DNA from: an uncultured Saprospiraceae bacterium | GTDB lineage: Bacteria; Bacteroidota; Bacteroidia; Chitinophagales; Saprospiraceae | DNA: 64,000 bases | Direction: 5' to 3' | Assembly: GCA_905480605.1 (NCBI GenBank) | Contig: CAJQRD010000004.1 | Span: 1-64,000 of the forward strand | In this document: positions 38,131 through 46,063 of the stretch, in pieces | Numbering within the stretch: the stretch's first letter is position 1 | Layout: each line of letters begins with the position of its first letter | Notes under the pieces: generated by a model | Databases searched by the model: none | Seen by the model: only the letters and a program-made list of their open reading frames with translations | Told to the model about the DNA's origin: nothing | Position numbers and translations under genes: made by a program

Positions 38131-39588
38131 TTACAAATCCTTAAACATACCTGCTAAAGGATCTCTAAATACCATTTGGTGCTTTAGGATTTCCTTACTG
38201 ATAACTTCAAATTCTGTTAACCCGTGCAATACAAATTCCATAAAAGCTGGAAGCATTTCGTCACTTACATTTTTTGATTCAACCAATTTTTTAAGACCCG
38301 GAACAGATTCTAAATCTTTAAGAAATGATTTTTGTGTTTCCTCGTTTATCAAATCGATGGAGTTTCCTGCTCCAAACCATGCTCTTAAAGTTCCGTATGG
38401 ATCCTTTTCATCAGTATTGATAGTACGTTCTGGATTAGGGAAATACTCAAGATATAATTTCTTGATAGCTGCACTCATTAGATGCAGTGCCACATTGTAT
38501 GGTCCTTCTTGTTCTCCTTCATAAACCAATTCTACCTTTCCTGTAATTGAAGGAATGATTCCCCAAAAATCTGACAGTCTAGAAGTTCCTGTCTTCTCTT
38601 TGTTTTTAAGCATTCTTCTTTCAATGGTGCTGTATAGATTTTCCATTGCAGAAATACTCAACCTTGCAGAAACACCACTTTTTTCATCTATAAATTCACT
38701 TTCTCTGGCTTCAAAAACGATTGTTTCCAATAAGTCCTTGTGCAGTTCTGTAATTGTGATTTTTTTCTTTATGTCAGCACTTACATTGATCTCTTGTGCG
38801 GTGATCTTTTTTGATATTTCAATAGTCTCAGGGTAGTGGGTTAGTATTTGACTTTCTATCCTGTCTTTAAGCGGTGTAATGATAGATCCTCGATTTGTAT
38901 AATCTTCAGGATTGGCTGTAAATACAAAAAGAATATCAAGTGGTAATCTCAATTTAAACCCTCTGATTTGAATGTCGCCTTCTTGTAGTATATTGAATAG
39001 AGACACTTGTATTCTTGCTTGTAAATCTGGCAGTTCATTCAACACAAAAATAGACCTGTGTGCTCTTGGAATTAAACCATAATGAATTACGCGTGGATCA
39101 GAATAAGGTAGCTTAAGTGTTGCAGCTTTTATAGGATCCACATCACCTACCAAATCAGCGATGCTAACATCAGGAGTTGCTAATTTCTCAACATATCTTT
39201 CATCTCTATGTAACCACTCTATTTTTGTTTTGTCACCATCCTTAGTTATTGTATCTATAGCGGATGTTGACAACGGGTTAAGTGGATCGTCATTAAGTTC
39301 AGAACCTGCTATAACAGGAATGTACTCATCAAGTAAACCGGTTGTTTGTCTCGCAATTCTAGTCTTGGCCTGACCTCTCAGACCAAGTAAAAGTATGTTG
39401 TGCTTAGACAGCAATGCACGTTCTAAATCAGGCAGAACAGTATCCTCGAAACCTAGTATACCAGTATAGTTCGACGTTTTGCTACCCAGTTGTTCTATGA
39501 GATTATCTCTAACTTCTTCTTTGATACTTTTAGATTTGTAACCAGATTTCTTTAGGTCACCTAATGTTTTTATTTTCGTTATATCCAT
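38131..39588 (-). CDS. MoxR-like AAA+ ATPase
   Basis: 485 residues. Walker A is GLRGQAKT in LLLGLRGQAKTRIARQ near residue 70. The Walker B position reads SIFVLNELPDL, with Asn in place of the usual Asp, followed by FNILQEGDIQIRGF (pre-sensor region) and LFVFTANPEDYTNRGSI (sensor 1). The C-terminal lid extends to about 420, and the last 65 residues are extra. MoxR ATPases act as chaperones together with VWA proteins; such a VWA gene lies 39 bp upstream in the same operon. Confidence 0.88.
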   Translation of the reverse strand: MDITKIKTLGDLKKSGYKSKSIKEEVRDNLIEQLGSKTSNYTGILGFEDTVLPDLERALLSKHNILLLGLRGQAKTRIARQTTGLLDEYIPVIAGSELNDDPLNPLSTSAIDTITKDGDKTKIEWLHRDERYVEKLATPDVSIADLVGDVDPIKAATLKLPYSDPRVIHYGLIPRAHRSIFVLNELPDLQARIQVSLFNILQEGDIQIRGFKLRLPLDILFVFTANPEDYTNRGSIITPLKDRIESQILTHYPETIEISKKITAQEINVSADIKKKITITELHKDLLETIVFEARESEFIDEKSGVSARLSISAMENLYSTIERRMLKNKEKTGTSRLSDFWGIIPSITGKVELVYEGEQEGPYNVALHLMSAAIKKLYLEYFPNPERTINTDEKDPYGTLRAWFGAGNSIDLINEETQKSFLKDLESVPGLKKLVESKNVSDEMLPAFMEFVLHGLTEFEVISKEILKHQMVFRDPLAGMFKDL

Positions 39589-39627
39589 GTCTTTTCTCTG
39601 CTTATTCTGAATAAATTCTGTTCTGAT

Positions 39628-40737
39628 TTAGTTTCTTTTTTTACGTTTATTTTCCTTATAATCCATAAAAATAAATTCACCCAATCCTTTTAAGGAGCTG
39701 TAAAATGCCTTACCGTTGTTTGCTCTTGTAAATTGATCTACAAACTGTACCAAATAAGGATCACGTGCGATCATAAATGTGGTTATTGGAATATTTAACT
39801 TACGGGCTTTTACGGCAAGACCTAATGTTCTATTTAGGATTTTACGATCCAAACCGAAAGCATTTTTATAGTACTTTTTTCCTTTTTTTATACATGTTGG
39901 TTTACCATCCGTAATCATCATTATTTGTTTGTTCGGATTCTTACGTCTTCGCAATATGTTCATGGCCAGCTCTAGTCCTGCGACTGTATTGGTATGGTAT
40001 GGCCCAACCTCCAAGTATGGTAGATCTTTAATTTCAATTTGCCATGCATCATTTCCAAAAACTATAATGTCAAGACTGTCTTTTGCATAGCGTGTAGTAA
40101 TAAGTTCAGACAATGCCATGGCTACTTTCTTGGCTGGTGTAATTCTATCTTCTCCATAAAGAATCATAGAGTGAGAGATATCAATCATTAAGACTGTACT
40201 TGTTTGTGTTTGAAAGAAAGTTTCGTGCACCTCCAGATCATCTTGAGTCAATTGAAAGTTATCTAGGCCGTGGTTTATTTGAGCGTTTTTTAATGATTCC
40301 GAAATTGATATTTTGTCCAGTTTATCACCAAATTCAAAGGGTTTTAATTCTGATGTAAATTCATCTCCTTGTCCTGATGACTTCGTATTGTGTTTTCCGG
40401 GTTTTGATTTTTTTAGCTGATCAAAAATATCATCTAAAGCATGTCTTCTCAGGTTGACTTCCAGTTTACGCGTAGGTTGCATGCCTCCTCTGCCTTTTCC
40501 TTCACTGTCTTTGCTAATGTATCCTTTATCTTTTAAATCTTGGATAAAGTCAGCAACCCCATAGTTGTCATCTGTGAATTTATGTTCTTGGTCTATTTGA
40601 GTCAACCATGAAAGTGCTTCAGCAACGTCACCAGAGGTATGGATAAGCAATTCCTGGAACAACTTAAGCATATCCTCAAACGGATCTCTCTGTATCTTAT
40701 TGATATAAGAGGTAAATCTCCAACCCTTCATTCCCAT
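39628..40737 (-). CDS. VWA domain protein, partner of the MoxR ATPase
   Basis: 369 residues from the ATG at 40737, chosen because AAAGGA lies 7-12 bp upstream; an earlier ATG at 40776 is possible. The N-terminal half is charged and helical. The C-terminal half is a von Willebrand A domain with a full MIDAS motif (VLMIDISHSM) and MMITDGKPT. A Gly/Lys-rich linker (GKGRGGMQPTRKLE) separates the parts. With the downstream ATPase it forms a typical MoxR-VWA pair for assembling or loading metal into a client that is not encoded nearby. Confidence 0.88.
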   Translation of the reverse strand: MGMKGWRFTSYINKIQRDPFEDMLKLFQELLIHTSGDVAEALSWLTQIDQEHKFTDDNYGVADFIQDLKDKGYISKDSEGKGRGGMQPTRKLEVNLRRHALDDIFDQLKKSKPGKHNTKSSGQGDEFTSELKPFEFGDKLDKISISESLKNAQINHGLDNFQLTQDDLEVHETFFQTQTSTVLMIDISHSMILYGEDRITPAKKVAMALSELITTRYAKDSLDIIVFGNDAWQIEIKDLPYLEVGPYHTNTVAGLELAMNILRRRKNPNKQIMMITDGKPTCIKKGKKYYKNAFGLDRKILNRTLGLAVKARKLNIPITTFMIARDPYLVQFVDQFTRANNGKAFYSSLKGLGEFIFMDYKENKRKKRN

Positions 40738-40780
40738 AGACTGTCCTTTTATCGGTGAGCAATATAATATAGCCAAAATA

Positions 40781-40812
40781 GAAAAACCTTAAGCTAAACG
40801 CTTAAGGTTTTC
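40781..40812 (-). terminator. Terminator after the coiled-coil protein gene
   Basis: A 12-bp perfect stem (40783-40794 with 40800-40811) with a 5-nt loop. It separates the coiled-coil gene from the VWA-MoxR operon. Confidence 0.75.
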
Positions 40813-40856
40813 TAATGTTTATATTTTTAAGTAAAATTTACCGAAGTAAATGTTTC

Positions 40857-41828
40857 TTACTTTAATCTGAATGCACCATTTCCAACATTAAAACCATTTT
40901 CAAATATTTCTACTTTATAGTTTCCTTTGATCAATTTGAAATTTGGTCTCCAATCTAAACATGCATCTAAATCAGCATTGTTATAAGTTACAGTGCCAGA
41001 AGCTGTGTATCTTTCAGTATCTCCAGTTAATTTGTTTGTAATTGAACTAGATCCCAATTCTTCAACATATAATACTTCACCAGATGGTGATGTATATCTT
41101 ATATAGAATTCTTTTTCCCCTGCTGGTGTAACCATGTTTGTTTCAGTTTTGAAACAAACTCTGAGCATTTCAACCTTCTTAGCCCTTGATTTTTCTTTAA
41201 CAGATCCGTCATCTCTAACATCATACCCTTTAACTTCCAACCAGTTGATTTTAATAGATTCGGCCATGTCTACTTTTACTGAAAGTTTATCATTTGACTT
41301 TGCCAATTCTTCAGTTTGGCCCGCCAAAAGTGTTCTAACTGAATCTAAATTTGTAATTCTCTTTCTATTAATCAATGCTTCTGCATTTAAAGTCTCGTTT
41401 TGAGAAGTTAATGTGGTGTTGTGTGAAGCTAAAGATTCATTAGTTGCTATCAGATTGTTGATGTCCAACACATATTGATTTGCCATTTTTGTTAAATTGG
41501 CCACTTCTTTTCTTGCTTTACCTAATTCTCTTTCTGACCAGATCAAACCACTGATTCTCTTCTTTTGTTTGCCCAATTCATCTTTTTGAGAATCGATCAA
41601 CTCGTTCAGTTCTTGATTACTTCCTCTAAGATCTTCTAAATCCTGTAAAGCTGACTCATAATTTTGGTCCAACTCCGTGTGTACTTTCTCTAATTCTAAA
41701 AAGGCTTGCTTTTTCTCATTCAATTCACCTTTCAAACTTGAATTTGACATCAATAAGTAGCCTACTGCACCTATTAAAAGTAAGAAAGCAATGATGCTGA
41801 ACATCGAGAGATTATTTGATTTGCTCAT
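40857..41828 (-). CDS. Membrane-anchored coiled-coil protein of unknown function
   Basis: 323 residues from the ATG at 41828; a GTG 21 bases earlier is less likely. One membrane segment near the N-terminus (SMFSIIAFLLLIGAVGYLLM) is followed by a coiled coil of about 150 residues (ELNEKKQAFLELEKVHTELD and similar heptads). A strand-rich C-terminal domain follows (about 200-323: EFYIRYTSPSGEVLYVEE, GNYKVEIFENGFNVGNG). It probably hangs in the periplasm from the inner membrane. Known in Bacteroidota only as hypothetical. Confidence 0.72.
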   Translation of the reverse strand: MSKSNNLSMFSIIAFLLLIGAVGYLLMSNSSLKGELNEKKQAFLELEKVHTELDQNYESALQDLEDLRGSNQELNELIDSQKDELGKQKKRISGLIWSERELGKARKEVANLTKMANQYVLDINNLIATNESLASHNTTLTSQNETLNAEALINRKRITNLDSVRTLLAGQTEELAKSNDKLSVKVDMAESIKINWLEVKGYDVRDDGSVKEKSRAKKVEMLRVCFKTETNMVTPAGEKEFYIRYTSPSGEVLYVEELGSSSITNKLTGDTERYTASGTVTYNNADLDACLDWRPNFKLIKGNYKVEIFENGFNVGNGAFRLK

Positions 41829-41963
41829 TATTGTATTTTTAGTTGACACAAATATCTATTTAAAGACGCACATATAAAAGCTTCTTTCTTGAAATTAGGT
41901 GATTACTTCTATGTCTTTTTTTCATTATATAGTTGAATACCCTTGTATATAACAACTCTAAGT

Positions 41964-42743
41964 ATGAAAAAATTGAATTCTAAGGTAGAAAATATTTCTC
42001 AAATCCTATTTATTGATATAGAAACAAGTGCTTTGTCACCCAATTATAAAGAACTTAGCCCTGATGATCAAAAATATTGGGATATTAAGACCAATCAACT
42101 TAAACGACCTAGTGACAGCGATTTTGGCACATCAAAAGATGTTTTTTATATTAAGAGAGCTGGTATTTATGCTGAATTTTCAAGAATAGTTTGTATTTCA
42201 ATTGGATATATTGATGTTATTTCAAAGCACAAGGCATTTATTATTACCAAATCCTTTTTTAATCTTATTGAGAGTAAACTATTACATGAGTTCTCTGAGT
42301 TCTTGCAAGAAAAGTCTGTCAGCACTGACATTGCTTTTTTGTGTGGGCACAATATAAAGGAGTTCGATATTCCATTTATATGCAGAAGAATGATTGTCAA
42401 TAATATTATACTCCCGGATTTATTAATGATATCTGGTAAAAAACCATGGCAGATTCCATTCATATTAGATACTTTGGATATGTGGAAATTTGGTGATTAT
42501 AAAAATTACATATCCCTGGATTTGCTTTGTACTATATTTAATATTTCGAGTCCCAAAGAAGAAATATCTGGTTCAGAAGTTCATGATTATTTCTGGTTCA
42601 AAAAGCAATATTCTGCAATTTGTCACTATTGTGAATTAGATGTTTTTTCAACTGCAATGGTCTACTTAAGATTGAGGCAAGTATGTCTAAAGTTGGATGT
42701 AGAACACAAGAGTAAAACGAAATATGTAGACTTTAAGATTTGA
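41964..42743 (+). CDS. Predicted 3'-5' exonuclease (DnaQ-like, PolB-type)
   Basis: 259 residues from the ATG at 41964; the longer frame starts at TTG. An RNase H-like exonuclease fold is readable: Exo I as FIDIETSAL, Exo II region LCGHNIKEFDIPFICRRM, and Exo III as CHYCELDVFSTAMVY. The acidic residues D, E, D and D are present, and the spacing fits the stand-alone 'predicted PolB exonuclease-like' family. It should remove nucleotides from DNA 3' ends. Monocistronic; a short hairpin at 42779-42797 follows. Confidence 0.85.
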   Translation: MKKLNSKVENISQILFIDIETSALSPNYKELSPDDQKYWDIKTNQLKRPSDSDFGTSKDVFYIKRAGIYAEFSRIVCISIGYIDVISKHKAFIITKSFFNLIESKLLHEFSEFLQEKSVSTDIAFLCGHNIKEFDIPFICRRMIVNNIILPDLLMISGKKPWQIPFILDTLDMWKFGDYKNYISLDLLCTIFNISSPKEEISGSEVHDYFWFKKQYSAICHYCELDVFSTAMVYLRLRQVCLKLDVEHKSKTKYVDFKI

Positions 42744-42855
42744 GATGATTACTTTTTTTATGATAATCAGACTGTGAAGCAACTTTAAAAGTTGTTTCCT
42801 ATTGGAAGCATTATAGAATATTTTTAATATAAATGTTACATTTTATATCTGAATA

Positions 42856-42889
42856 AGTTGAATCAACTATGATAGAAAATTGATCAATT
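42856..42889. promoter_or_regulatory. Two TTGA/TCAA palindromes upstream of the stress-protein genes
   Basis: AGTTGAATCAACT (42856-42868) and AATTGATCAATT (42878-42889) are near-perfect palindromes 22 bp apart, centre to centre, in the 319-bp gap before the universal stress genes. Their half-sites TTGA/TCAA resemble those of CRP/FNR regulators, but the spacers are shorter than normal. A GGAGG at 42917 is followed only by tiny frames, and a 28-codon T-rich frame at 42955-43041 is not supported. Confidence 0.35.
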
Positions 42890-43077
42890 GTGCAGCATCT
42901 ACTTTACTTAAATGAAGGAGGAATATTGAAAAATAAAATTAAATAAAAAATAATATGGGCTTATTAAAATTATTTTTTAGCCTAAAAAACGTAATTTTTT
43001 GCTTATTAATAAATTATTATATTTTTGAAATGATTGATTAGAATATTAGTTTCCACTTACTTTTGAAAATTTTAAAG

Positions 43078-43895
43078 ATGCATAAAATTCTTATCCCAAC
43101 TGATTTTTCTCCCGTTGCTGACAATGCTTTGAGTTATGCAATAGGAATCGCTGCCAAATTTAAAAGCGAACTCTTATTATACAATGTTTATTCGATGAAT
43201 AAAAGAATAGATTACGACTGGGATTTTCCGGAGAATGAACAACCATTTGTAAAGAATATTGAACGCAAAATGAATTTTACCAAAAAAAATTCATGGAAAA
43301 GATAACAGAAAAAGAACTTTCGATTGAAACGAGAATAGAGGAGTGTCATATTTATTCCTTGTTTAGTCAAATAGCTACGGACAATGATATTAACTTAATT
43401 GTAATGGGCAGTAAAGGTGCTTCAGGGTTAGAGAAAGTTATTTTTGGAAGCGTTGCAGGATCTGCGTTGGACTTAGCGGAAGTGCCCGTTTTAGTTGTTC
43501 CGCCGAATTATTCTCTTAATTCTCTGAAGCATATTGTTTTAGCTATCGATCAAAATGAAGTCGCAAAAAATGTACTTTTACCTCTTCAAAAAATGGTCTC
43601 TATGTTTGGTGCTAAAGTAACCATTCTCTATGTAGATAAAGGTTCAAATAAAGAGAGAGAAAAGAATATGGATCTATCTCTAAAAGATGTGGAAACAACT
43701 TATCGTGAAGTGCCAATGTCTAAAAATATAAATGAAACTATAAATGAATTTATAGAAACAAATAATTGTGATTTGCTTTGCATGGTAAGACGTGAGAAAG
43801 GTTTTTTTGAAACTCTTTTTCAGAAAAGTATTATAAAGGATCAAGTTTACAAGAGCAATATCCCACTATTAGTTTTACCTGAATTTATTAAATAA
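43078..43895 (+). pseudogene. Universal stress protein (two USP domains), frameshifted in an A8 run
   Basis: The first frame (start ATG 43078, MHKILIPTDFSPVADNAL) covers the front of a USP domain and runs into TAA at 43303. The second frame (from 43293 in another phase) continues it exactly: IVMGSKGASGLEKVIFGS carries the ATP-binding GxxG...GS pattern, followed by a second USP-like half (HIVLAIDQNEVAKNVLL) to 43895. The break is at eight consecutive A at 43282-43289; one more A, or a -1 slip, restores a 272-residue protein. The neighbouring gene is an intact paralogue. Confidence 0.85.
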
Positions 43896-44043
43896 TTTAA
43901 TTGCTTTGTTAAACTAAACACATTTTGTTTAGATATCCGAAAAAGAAAACTATGGAAATAATTATTTCAAAAAAGTACATTTATAGAGATGGTTTGTTAA
44001 TTCAATTTCCGTTATTTAATATAAATAGCAAAAAATAATATTT

Positions 44044-44895
44044 ATGAAAAGAACATCTAACATTTTAGTGCCAATTGATTTTTCACCTTGTTCAGAAAAC
44101 GCATTAGCATTTGCTATACAATTGTCTGATAAAATCAAAGCAAATTTATTACTGTTAAATGTACCTCATCTGGATGTAAGTAAAATGGAAAATCCTATTT
44201 CTGCTTCACGTGAAGTTGAGGAAAAAATTAGATATTCAAAAAAACGTATTGTTGAAGTTTTTAATAAAGTCGCAGAAAGTGTCCATGCAACTCTTGATGA
44301 GGTTCCATCATTTATAACAAATATTGAAATTGGTAAAGTTGAAGTTACAATAAGCGAGGTGGCTGTAAGAAATAAAGCTGATTATATAGTAATGGGAACA
44401 CAAGGTGAGAATAGCACTTTAGATAAATACTTGGGTAGTGTAGCATCCAATGTATTGAAAAATTCGCCTTGCTCAGTGATTGTAGTGCCTAAAAAATCTA
44501 AATTTATAAAGAAAGCAGCAATCGCTTATGCTACTGATTTTTCAGAAGCTGACCCATTTGAAATATGGAAGACAATAAAATTATTTAAACCATTTCAACC
44601 AGAAATAAAATGTGTTCATTTCAATCAGAATCAAGATAATAATGATGCTAAAATTAAGGAGTTAGAGTTTTACTTCTCAGAAACTGCTCCTGAATTAAAA
44701 GTAGAATTTTATGACTTGCCAGTTAATGACAAGGTTGAGGATATGAATGACTTTATTGATGATCATAATATTACGATGTTGGTCATGTATAAGCCTAAGC
44801 GCACTTTCTTTGAATCCATTTTTCATGAAAGTTATACTCAGAAAATGGCTAAGCGCACAACTATTCCACTGCTGGTTTTAAAGGAAAAAAACTAA
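44044..44895 (+). CDS. Universal stress protein with two USP domains
   Basis: 283 residues. The N-terminal domain (1-155) has ILVPIDFSPCSENALAFA and IVMGTQGENSTLDKYLGS, close to the nucleotide-binding GxxGx9GS pattern. The C-terminal domain (158-283) has AAIAYATDFSEADPF but lacks the glycine motif, ending in TTIPLLVLKEKN. Such tandem USPs are common in Bacteroidota and respond to starvation or oxygen limits. It follows a frameshifted paralogue by 148 bp. The spacer contains a 14-bp palindrome GAAATAATTATTTC and a 7-bp hairpin at 43914-43932. Confidence 0.88.
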   Translation: MKRTSNILVPIDFSPCSENALAFAIQLSDKIKANLLLLNVPHLDVSKMENPISASREVEEKIRYSKKRIVEVFNKVAESVHATLDEVPSFITNIEIGKVEVTISEVAVRNKADYIVMGTQGENSTLDKYLGSVASNVLKNSPCSVIVVPKKSKFIKKAAIAYATDFSEADPFEIWKTIKLFKPFQPEIKCVHFNQNQDNNDAKIKELEFYFSETAPELKVEFYDLPVNDKVEDMNDFIDDHNITMLVMYKPKRTFFESIFHESYTQKMAKRTTIPLLVLKEKN

Positions 44896-44921
44896 TGTGA
44901 TTTAAAGGCAATAGAGATTTT

Positions 44922-45155
44922 TTGACTTCAATAGTATTAAGTAAATTGGAAAATCTTGAAAACAAAAGTCTGAAGGAAACAAATTCAATTCCTAGATTCA
45001 AGCATATACCCCAAAATAAAACTGAAAGGTCTAACACTATAAAAGAGACCTGGGGAAGTAAATTACAAATGATTTTAATTATTACAATATTGATTTCAAT
45101 TCCAATTTTAACAGTAATAGGGGCAATCCAAGTCATTAAGTGGGTTATGAATTGA
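44922..45155 (+). CDS. Small single-helix membrane protein
   Basis: 77 residues if it starts at TTG 44922; no in-frame ATG is available near the front. A polar, basic N-terminal half (KLENLENKSLKETNSIPRFK) is followed by one membrane helix (MILIITILISIPILTVIGAI) and a short VIKWVMN tail. It begins 26 bp after the stress-protein gene, suggesting one operon. No family recognised; the unusual start lowers confidence. Confidence 0.45.
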   Translation: MTSIVLSKLENLENKSLKETNSIPRFKHIPQNKTERSNTIKETWGSKLQMILIITILISIPILTVIGAIQVIKWVMN

Positions 45156-45316
45156 ATATAAACTCAATGTATTTCAAATAGTCTTCTTTCTATCTTCTAG
45201 TCTGTATTCGTAATTGGATGCTAAGGTACTGGTCAAATCACTCCAATTCATAACAAATCAACTCTATAATTTCAATAATAAAAGGTACTTTTGAGCTATA
45301 TTTAACAATATACAAA

Positions 45317-45991
45317 ATGAATAAGCACTTAATTGCCCCTTCTATTTTAGCAGCTGATTATGGTCATTTAAACAAAGATCTTGAAATGCTGAATAACTCT
45401 CAAGCTGATTGGGTGCATGTTGATGTTATGGACGGCGTTTTTGTACCTAATATATCCTTTGGCCAAATGTTAGTTAAACAGATGCATAAGGTTTCAAAAT
45501 TGCCATTGGATGTGCATTTAATGATAGTTGAACCTGAGAAATATGTTGAGTCATTTAAAGACTGTGGGGCTGATACCATTACCTTTCATTTGGAGGCTAC
45601 AAATCATGCTCACAGACTTGCTCAACATTTAAAGTCTATGGGTGTAAAAGCCGGTGTTGCCTTGAATCCTCAAACGAGTGTTCATAATTTAGATGATATA
45701 TTGGAAGATGTTGACATGGTATGTTTGATGTCTGTCAATCCTGGATTCGGAGGGCAAAAGTTTATTTACAGAACATTGGATAAAATCCGTAAACTCAAAT
45801 CAAAAATAATTGAGCGAAATTTGGACGTAAAAATTGAAATTGATGGTGGGGTAGGATTACAAAATGCAGAAGTCATACTAAAAGCTGGGGCTGATGTATT
45901 GGTTGCTGGTAGCAGTGTATTTAAATCAGAAAATCCAAATCAAACAATTGAACGTTTAAAGGCGATTGAAATAAATAATTTTGACATATAG
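45317..45991 (+). CDS. rpe: Ribulose-phosphate 3-epimerase
   Basis: 224 residues, a TIM barrel. Signatures: APSILAADYGHL, WVHVDVMDGVFVPNIS, LDVHLMIVEP, MSVNPGFGGQKF and EIDGGVG, which carry the metal ligands and catalytic aspartates. It interconverts ribulose- and xylulose-5-phosphate in the pentose phosphate pathway. Stand-alone gene; the 160-bp gap before it has no other feature. Confidence 0.96.
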   Translation: MNKHLIAPSILAADYGHLNKDLEMLNNSQADWVHVDVMDGVFVPNISFGQMLVKQMHKVSKLPLDVHLMIVEPEKYVESFKDCGADTITFHLEATNHAHRLAQHLKSMGVKAGVALNPQTSVHNLDDILEDVDMVCLMSVNPGFGGQKFIYRTLDKIRKLKSKIIERNLDVKIEIDGGVGLQNAEVILKAGADVLVAGSSVFKSENPNQTIERLKAIEINNFDI

Positions 45992-46063
45992 GTCTGTTAA
46001 ACCTTATTATTATACCATTTTATTTATTTCAACGTTACATTGCTTTCTACTAGATTCCTATTA

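Noticed and set aside
42955-43041. 28-codon hydrophobic frame upstream of the stress genes
   Set aside because: T-rich DNA produces such frames by chance; the only strong GGAGG is more than 30 bp away.
43914-43932. 7-bp hairpin after the frameshifted stress gene as a terminator
   Set aside because: It is AT-rich and lacks a following T-run.
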